64,000 bases of DNA, taken from positions 62,001 through 126,000 of the forward strand of contig JADHYV010000041.1 of the NCBI GenBank assembly GCA_027604705.1, in the 5' to 3' direction. This document shows, one piece after another, positions 57,398 through 64,000 of this stretch (position 1 is its first letter; each line of letters opens with the position of its first letter). A program made the position numbers and the translations under genes. The notes beneath the pieces were generated by a model. That model saw only the letters and a program-made list of their open reading frames with translations. It was not told the DNA's origin and made no database searches. This DNA comes from Allomyces arbusculus. Lineage: Eukaryota; Blastocladiomycota; Blastocladiomycetes; Blastocladiales; Blastocladiaceae.

Positions 57398-59303
57398 GGC
57401 GGCGGCAGGTTTGCTGAGCGGTATCGGGTGGGCAAGAGAGCCTGCAAGCGTGCGCGTCGTGCGATCTGTGGTCGGCGCGGCGGATGCGCGAGAATGGCAG
57501 GCAGCAACGGGCACTTCGTTGAAAGGACAGCGGCGGGTTACCGGGCTTTATGAGAAGGGGCGCGACTCACTGGCAGCAGGCGATCTTGTCACCGTTGCCA
57601 CAACCGCCCAGGCTGTGTCGCCTAAAAACGCTCGACTCACTTTTGTTTCTGTCTCGGCCACAGACCCTGGCCGTGCGACGCCGACTGAACGACGAGATGC
57701 TGGGCAAGCGCGCGCAGCGGACGACGTGAAACCAGACCGATTTGAATCTGAAGACGAAGAAGGGAGAATGCACACGCGCCCTAGAGGCGTTGTCGTCGCC
57801 GACATTGGCTTGTTGAGCGTGACCGGGTCTGTCGTTCTGGTAAGCAGCCGCCTGGCGTGTTGTCGTCCGGTCCAGTCTCCAGGAAATGAAACTGGATACA
57901 CCAAACCAGGTGAGCAAGACGAAGCGGCATGCCCTACGTGCGGATTGACCCTCCCAAAGCAGTGCTGGCGTGCGCGCCGTCGCACGGCGTTCAGGAGTAT
58001 GGTGCCGTTGTGCGTTTGCGATTTGTTCCCAACCGTCGGATAAAAGGTCAAATGAGATGTTGTAAAGATTGGTGATACACACACCTGTGGGGCCCGCACC
58101 AGTGGTCCGTGCATACTTGAACCAGGGACCTGGGCCGGACGAAATCCGTACGGCTCCACGAGATACCGCAAATTCCATTTTCTAAGTACCGTCAATCCCA
58201 TTTCCTACCGTAACTACCGCCAACGTCACGTGTGCCTGCTAAAAGGGGCAACTCACCCACCCGAGAGGGTCGCAAATATCATAAAGATTGTGGGTTTGGG
58301 TGGTTGGGTCACCAGATTGGCCCACGCCAGTCATTTTCTCAAGCCAAAATCGATGCCTCTGCGCTCCCGCGGCAGCTTTTCCTTGCTTCTCAAGGCTGTG
58401 CAAGTCGATTTCAGAGCTTTTAAAGCAATATGACGGTCCGCAAATGGGGCTCTACCGTTACCGCTCGGTACAGGTACCTACCCGACTTGAACCCGCTGCA
58501 AACGCAGCGCGCAAAACAAAACCAAACCATGTTGGAGACGATAATATGAGCAAGAACTAACAATCACGATTTTCCCTGGGTGCAAATTATATCCGACAGT
58601 CAATGTGCTGAACATAGAATTCGGTTGTCATCCCAAGCAGCCTGGAGAGTCGCAAAGTTGTATTTTGGAGATTTTATTGGAGCATGGCGCAACGGCAGGG
58701 TGGAGAAGATTATGCATTATGTGAGAGAAGGACAATGCTCCCGTGGCAGTTAGGCTCTGTTGAGGAGCAGGCTTTAATCGCAAATGTCGGCATCGCTTCC
58801 ATCGACGGTTGGGCGGCAAGGCCGTTAGTCTGCTCAGTAGAGCAACAGGCTGTTGCTTCGCTGATAATTGTAACGTGGAGGCCTGCCACACAGCCCCGAC
58901 TGCGGATTTCTTCGGCTTAGTCAAGCCGGGCATGTCGTGCGTGCCCGTCCGAGCTCGTCCCGCCTTCGACCAAAATCGGCGTCGTTCTGCAATAAGCACC
59001 ACGACTTCTTCTTGGCGAACTAGCAGAAAATATCATGGTTCTCCACCCCCCCTGTTGGGTGCCTTGCTCGACCCGGCAGTACTTCTTGGCGTGCTCGTGC
59101 AGGCAACCAGCGCCACCGTTTTCCGGTCAGCGGTCGCTCGTACCCGCGCCCGGACCCGTACCAGCATACAGAAAAGAATCCGCGAGCCCCGGAAATCAAC
59201 AGCAAAGAAACGAAATCCTACTTAGTCTTGCGATAATTCATCACATTCTGCTCGAACCAGCCCGCATAATTGCGACGACCCGCCTCCATCACCACTGCCG
59301 ACC
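57398..59303. other. intergenic region, 1.9 kb
   Basis: No coding region is supported on either strand. Its middle (58,200-58,900) is less GC-rich than the flanks. Any first exon of the RBR-like gene downstream would lie here but could not be identified. Confidence 0.4.
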
Positions 59304-60065
59304 GTGGTTGTGAATCATCATGCCCGGTGCATCGTTTGCAACGGCGAGGTAGCGCTGCTCGCTTCGGGCCTCGACGCGGTCGTCCCGCCGCCGGCATCCG
59401 GACCATCACCATCGCCGACTAAGAAATGGCGTCTCTCGAACGACGCGGCCTCACCAGTCCCGCCCGCGCTCGAGGTTGGCGTTGTCTTCCCGCCTTGCAG
59501 CCACGAGTACTGCGCATCGTGCCTCTTGCAATGGCTCTCACCACCGTCGCCGATCGCACGTTCCAGTTCCCGACCAAGTACGCGCACGACGCGTGTCCTG
59601 CCACCCTGTCTGCGATTCACGCCGAGTCGCTGCTTGCCGACCCAGCATATCACGATTTGCGCGACAAGTACAGTGTGTGCACTCTCGAGGCCGAAGGCCG
59701 CGTCGCGAGTTGCCCTCAAACCAACTGGGGCGCGACCATTGTCCTGCCCGACCAGTCGCTGCGCGACCCGACCACGACCGACCCGTCAATTCGTTGCATG
59801 GCGTACGACTCTATCATGTGTGTCCGGTGTGACGTGCCCGATCACTGGCCAACGCCGTGCACCAATGTAAAGGACAAGGCTAAGGGCAGGAGCGACATGC
59901 CAATGTTTATCTTGGCCACAGAGAACGAGTGGCAGCACTGCCCGAATTACCGGGCGATTGTCGAGCGCCGTGACGGGTGCAACTATATCAAGTGCCTGTT
60001 CGGTGCAGGGGTTCGTTCTTCATTTTCGCCCTTCTCCCACCGCGCGTGGATTCGTGCAACCAACT
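59304..60065 (+). pseudogene. damaged RBR (RING-IBR-RING) ubiquitin ligase gene
   Basis: RING1 reads CIVCNGEV, then PPCSHEYCASCLLQWL in one frame (59304-). The continuation, VADRTFQFPTKYAHDAC, lies one frame over and runs on through the IBR (YSVCTLEAEGRVASCPQTNW, then SIRCMAYDSIMCVRCDVPDHW) and the start of RING2 (HCPNYRAIVERRDGCNYIKC). No GT lies between the frames, so a single-base shift near 59535 breaks the gene unless the assembly is wrong. RING1 lacks one of the last Cys ligands, no ATG precedes it in frame, and RING2 stops before its final C-x-x-C. Three independent faults favour a pseudogene. RBR ligases pass ubiquitin through a RING2 cysteine. Confidence 0.6.
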
Positions 60066-60223
60066 GACCACTTGTTATTAAGCCCCGCTCCTCTCCAATT
60101 TGACCATTGGCCGATTCAAGAAGCTGTTGTCGAGTTGCGACTGAGTGCGCCTGGCAATTGGGCGAGCTCAACTGATATATTTCTCCGAGCTCCGCCAACA
60201 TCTTCACTGAGCGAGCCATGAAC

Positions 60224-61981
60224 TCAATGGAACCCACCCTGCGGGCGGAATCCGCCCGCACCGCCCGCTGGTCGCGCGCCAAAGCCTCCCCCACCATGAT
60301 GCGGCAACGGACCTGGCGCCATTCCTGGCCGCGGCATCCCACCCGCATGCGGCGGCCGCATCCCGTAAGGCGGGCCTTGCTGCTGCTGTTGCAATTGTGG
60401 CTGGTGCGCGACAAACCCGCCGCGATGTTGCATCCCAAATGACGGGCCCTGCTGCGGCGACATCCCGTACGCGCCCTGCTGCGGTCGGAACCCGGCGGAT
60501 CCACCGAACCCACCCGTCGTGGGCCCGGGTCCAGATGCAGAGCCCGCACCGTACCCAAATGACGGTCGGAAACCCATCCCACCCGCGCCCGCGCCGGCCG
60601 GGCCAAACGCACCGCCGCCACCGCCGCGACCCGCTTGGAATGACGGTTGTTGGTGCTGCGGCGGTTGCTGGTGCGCAAAGTGCGGTTGTTGCGGCGGCTG
60701 CTGGTGATGCTGGAACCCGCCCATCATGCGCCCGGACTGGTGCCCGCGTAGCGACTCCTTGGTCATGATCCGGAACGGGTTCGTCGTCGGTGAAGCGTAC
60801 TGGACCAACGGCGACCGGCCGTCGATCTCGATCGAGTCGAATTGCAGCTTGGTTTTTGCGGCGGCCTCGACGGACGTGAACAGGATCCACGCCGACCTAC
60901 GCGGTAATGAAAAACACGCATTGAGCGAGAAAAACGAACCGAACTGGTCGACCCCAGAAAAAAACGGCACGCGTACCCGCGCGACTTGCCGTTGACCTTG
61001 TGCTCGTTGAAGACCACGTCCTTGACGCAGTTGGCGTCGCCCGTTGCAATCGTCGCGATTTGAATAATGTCCTTGTCGGTCGTCCACTGCTCGCGCGGGT
61101 CGGAGAACGGATCAGTGAGCACACCCAGGCACAGAAAAGCAAGCGATTAGAACAACGGACCCATGACAGCTCGTCGATCTGAATGGCCGACGTGGCGTTG
61201 GGGTCAATCGGGACGGCCGCGACGGCACCGATGCCGGGGACGGATACGGCGGGCAAGCTCTGGTCCATTGACTAGAGCGAAGATGCAAATCGCATTGATG
61301 GGCGCGACAAAGAATCAATTTGTTGCATCGACGACAGCGTTCATGACAAAGTAACGGAACCACGGCATCAACAAGAATCCCTGCACCCACCTTCATGTCA
61401 CCATACCCGGCCAACACGTCGTCGTCGGTGGCCATCACTTTGGCGGGCCGTTGGTCGGCGGCAGCAACCCCCGCGACCTCCTCGTGCGGTCGCTTCTGGC
61501 CAGCATACGCGTCGCTAGCACTGAACGTTGGTGACCCAAGAGCGGGCGCGGATGGCCCTGCCCTCGGCGACGTGATGGGCGCCGAGGGCGCGTCCTTGGG
61601 TCGCGTTGGGCTCTTCTATGGACAGAGCGTCGCGAAAACGACAAAGGTCAGGAGGACCAGAGGCGAACACATAATGGTTGAGCGGCCGCACGAAACCACA
61701 CGCGCAGCAACGCTCGGTCCGTGATCCCCAAGTCGGAGAGCACGCGGTGCATGACGGATGATCAGCGACTCGCCGCGTTCGTGCTCAACTCCGTCGCGCA
61801 CGCCACATCCACGGTTAAATGAGCTTTCTCGTCATTTTGAGCAGCGTGGAGCGCGCTTCGAGTAGCCATAGCGCGGCAAAAGACGGCCTACCAGCACGGA
61901 AGCGGCTGCAGCTGCATTGCCAGTCGCGGCGACATTGCCGCCGAGCAGGTAATCATCGTCGTATATGTCGAGGTCGTCCAT
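60224..61981 (-). CDS. CFIm68/CPSF6-like RRM protein, mRNA 3' processing
   Basis: Five exons, 61892-61981, 61391-61615, 61161-61271, 60977-61086 and 60224-60896, give 402 residues. It starts MDDLDIYDDDYLLGG, an acidic Tyr-rich head typical of this family. A Pro/Ala-rich linker with QKRPHEEV follows, then one RRM: SAIQIDELSWWTTDKDIIQI, VKDVVFNEHKVNGKSRG, SAWILFTSVEAA and FDSIEIDGRSPLVQYA. The WWTTD motif after the first strand is characteristic of CFIm68-like factors, which partner CFIm25 in poly(A)-site choice. The C-terminal 190 residues are Gly/Gln/Pro/Phe-rich (GGGGGAFGPAGAGAGG, QQQQQ), low complexity and likely to condense; an RS domain, as in animals, is missing. The first intron, 276 bases, is the longest in the window and could hide another exon. 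Confidence 0.85.
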
Positions 61982-62477
61982 TGCAGCCAGTTATGAGCGT
62001 GGTGCTTAGGTTGAAATTGATTTTTGTCGTGTCGCGGCGGTGCATTGCCGACGCATCAGAAGTCGAGGTGGACTTGCACGGCAGAGCGAGAAGTGGAGCA
62101 CGGTTGCGGTGGGGTGCGGTGGGCCTGTCGCGTGAGCATCACGCTGGCAGGTCAAGACGCGATTTTTTGATCGCTTCCTCGCGCAATATCATCCATAATT
62201 TGCTGCGACCCTCGCCCGGCCCTCGCCTGCCGGCCGCTGCCATTGCAATTGGACGCTGTGCTCGCTGCAGTTTGTCGCAAGGCTAGGGGACCGCGGCCGA
62301 GCGAAACCCGTCGCCCATCAGCGTGACCGAGCAGAAACCGACCCCGCTTCATCGCTTTCCTTTGCTCTTCCCAAATCGAACCCAACCCGCCAACACCCGC
62401 CCAGCCGACTCGGACACTCCTGATCCTAACTCTCCACCCTCGCTTGGTCGGCTCGCGCCTCTCGAGCGCGCCCCGGA
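61982..62477. other. divergent intergenic region
   Basis: Promoter space for the CFIm68-like gene (-) and the last gene (+). No motif recognised. Confidence 0.4.
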
Positions 62478-64000
62478 ATGCAGGACGGGCCGCGGCACTT
62501 GACCCCGACTGGGTCGACCTCTGCGTTCTCCACGACCGGCTCGTCATCCTCCGTCTACTGGCCGCACCCGCTCGGTGACGTGACCATTATTCCGTACGCC
62601 AAGCCCGAGACCACGTCGTCGACCACCAGCCTCTCGCTCTCGCACTCGTCCTCGGCCGGGTCGTTCCATCGCAAGCCCAAGTTGGGTCACCAGTCTCCAT
62701 TGCTACGCTCCACGCTCGAGCGTGCGCGTACGGCATCTACCGGGTCCATGTACGGGTCGTTTCGGTCGGCCGGAGCGACACCGCCGTCGCCAAGCCGGCT
62801 GGCTGCGAGACATGCGGCAGACACGCACGACGGTAGTGGTGCGGCTGACGCAGACCCGCTTGGCAGCGGGGCGATCAGAGCGGCGAGCGGTGTTCGGGTC
62901 AAGACTCCCGGTGTCGTGGCTCACCGTGAAGTTGGCGTGATCAAGTCGGTTATGACCGCGCCGACCCGTCCGCGTCACGCATCTGATCCGCAAGACTCGG
63001 ACTGGGCGTTTGTGCCGTCCAACGTGCCGACCGCCGACACGCACGTTCTCTCCCACCTCGCCCCGTCGGGCAACAGCGGCTCGCACCCGAGCCTGGCGGC
63101 AGCGGCCGCGACGCGCGACTTTGTCCGTAATTTCCTGCAGACGGCGGCTGCGCCCGCGCCGACGGCAGCACCGACGACCACCGCTCCACCGGACCTGGAA
63201 AAGTCGGCGCGGCTCAAGTCCATGACGTCGACCGTCGTGCAGGCCGTCACGCCGCACGCAGTCACGTCGCCAACGTACGCTCACGCGCCCGTACTCGCCC
63301 CGGCCACGACCGCGGCCGTCGACACGACGGCACAAGTCGCGCCTCGCCGCGCATCTGTGCAAGCTTGGTCAACGACCAGCACCACTCCCGCGTCGGCTCC
63401 CGCTCCCGTCCCCAATGCTGCGCGGCGCGCGTCGGCGCACGTGTGGCCGTTGGCGGCATCGGGCGTGCCCATGGCACACAACCCGCTCATGGTGCATCCG
63501 GACGGGATCGGGACATCGGTCGGCGCGTACAGCACCTTTGGGTCGTCGCGCGTGCCCGTTGCGGCGCCCATGCCCGACCCGGACGTGATTCTCGAGGAAC
63601 CTATCGTGCCGCGTCGTGCCCCTCGGCCCGTCCCAGCGGAACCGCCGATTGCGTCGCCCGTATGGTCGGCGACGACGACCACATTACTCGACACGCTCGA
63701 CGCGTTGCTGCGCGACTCGCGCCGCGCTGTCAAGGACGTGCAGTCGGACCTCGACGATATGGAGACGGAGCAGTTGCATCTTGGCGAACGGCTCGTGCAT
63801 TTTCGCGGCAACTTGCACGACTTGCTCGAGTGGGAGGTGCAGAGCACGCAGGTGGCAGTCGCGGCGCTCGGGTCAGTGTCGAAAGTGCGGCGGGGGCCAT
63901 TGGCGCGTCTCAGGCGTGGCAGTAACCAGGTCGAGGGGGCATTTGGGAAACCGATGCCGCGTGCCATGTCGACGCCGGCTCCGGACTCGCGCGACACGAG
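62478..64000 (+). CDS. low-complexity Ser/Thr/Ala/Pro protein with short coiled coil, partial
   Basis: One frame is open from the ATG at 62478 (MQDGPRHLTPTGSTSAFSTT) to the window end, at least 507 residues, with no stop. Most is Ser/Thr/Ala/Pro-rich and likely disordered. A helical, probably coiled-coil stretch starts near residue 405: LLDTLDALLRDSRRAVKDV, QSDLDDMETEQLHLGERLVH and FRGNLHDLLEWEVQSTQVAV. No known domain is recognised; the pattern would fit a cytoskeletal, trafficking or septin-associated scaffold, but that is guesswork. Residues encoded at 63449-63527 have a decayed copy on the other strand at 10042-10120. Confidence 0.7.
   Translation, partial: MQDGPRHLTPTGSTSAFSTTGSSSSVYWPHPLGDVTIIPYAKPETTSSTTSLSLSHSSSAGSFHRKPKLGHQSPLLRSTLERARTASTGSMYGSFRSAGATPPSPSRLAARHAADTHDGSGAADADPLGSGAIRAASGVRVKTPGVVAHREVGVIKSVMTAPTRPRHASDPQDSDWAFVPSNVPTADTHVLSHLAPSGNSGSHPSLAAAAATRDFVRNFLQTAAAPAPTAAPTTTAPPDLEKSARLKSMTSTVVQAVTPHAVTSPTYAHAPVLAPATTAAVDTTAQVAPRRASVQAWSTTSTTPASAPAPVPNAARRASAHVWPLAASGVPMAHNPLMVHPDGIGTSVGAYSTFGSSRVPVAAPMPDPDVILEEPIVPRRAPRPVPAEPPIASPVWSATTTTLLDTLDALLRDSRRAVKDVQSDLDDMETEQLHLGERLVHFRGNLHDLLEWEVQSTQVAVAALGSVSKVRRGPLARLRRGSNQVEGAFGKPMPRAMSTPAPDSRDT
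63449..63527 (+). repeat. exon segment with a decayed copy at 10042-10120
   Basis: Encodes GVPMAHNPLMVHPDGIGTSV within the terminal gene; 63 of 79 bases match the reverse strand of 10042-10120. Confidence 0.7.

Noticed and set aside
56150-57553. 467-residue forward open frame
   Set aside because: It is antisense to the DUF4246 gene and shows the Arg/Val/His bias of a shadow frame.
58080-58510. Reverse-strand T-loop-like sequences TTGAACCAGG and TTGAACCCG
   Set aside because: Neither has a paired T-stem or an upstream cloverleaf.

Overview
The window is eukaryotic nuclear DNA from a fungus. It is GC-rich. Most genes are cut by short GT-AG introns, mostly 52 to 150 bases, often with a CTGAC or CTCAC branch site. 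The gene set is fungal: a Zn2Cys6 regulator with the fungal middle homology region, a DUF4246 protein, a self-sufficient P450-reductase fusion and HVA1/DUF2945 Tudor proteins. It also holds genes missing from the common yeasts: PEN-2 of gamma-secretase, SelO and an NDUFA4-like protein. This mix, the poly-Gln/Ala/Pro-rich proteins and the GC bias suggest an early-diverging zoosporic fungus, probably Blastocladiomycota (Allomyces/Catenaria-like). The taxon is inference; no rRNA gene is present to prove it.

Layout, 0-20 kb. A Zn2Cys6 transcription factor (126-3693 +), a small unknown protein (4030-4533 +) and a type II phosphatidylinositol 4-kinase (5220-8169 +) converge on a Nop15/NIFK-like ribosome-biogenesis RRM protein (8572-9731 -). 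A 3-kb gene-poor, AT-richer stretch follows. It holds a CpG-decayed copy of an exon segment of the gene at the far end of the window. Next come a very repetitive Gln/His/Asp-rich protein with an assembly gap (12787-15577 -), PEN-2 (17927-18281 -) and two tandem HVA1-Tudor genes (18774-19385 - and 19886-20271 -).

20-37 kb. A NEK-like kinase (21152-22647 +), the DNA polymerase alpha B subunit (22682-25129 -), a large bHLH factor (26146-29463 +), a phosphopantetheinyl transferase (29661-30785 -), an alternative NADH dehydrogenase (32266-34220 +) and a single-pass membrane protein ending in a PPxY motif (35719-37497 +).

37-50 kb. An XRCC4-like gene (37693-39767 -) and KU70 (40009-42388 +) stand head to head with 241 bases between their start codons. 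This pairs two core non-homologous end-joining factors on one likely bidirectional promoter. A decayed Sel1-repeat gene, a secreted protein (44348-45756 -) and a CYP505-like P450-reductase fusion (46663-50447 -) follow.

50-64 kb. A 77-residue NDUFA4-like gene (51843-52265 +), SelO with Cys in place of selenocysteine (52674-54920 -), a DUF4246 protein (55622-57397 -), a damaged RBR-type ubiquitin ligase gene (59304-60065 +), a CFIm68/CPSF6-like RNA-binding protein (60224-61981 -) and a low-complexity protein running off the end (62478-64000 +).

Exon structures were built by hand from reading frames, splice sites and family alignments recalled from memory. Most junctions are well supported by frame and motif continuity. 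The least certain are exons 2-3 of the XRCC4-like gene, the first intron of POLA2 and the N-termini noted below.
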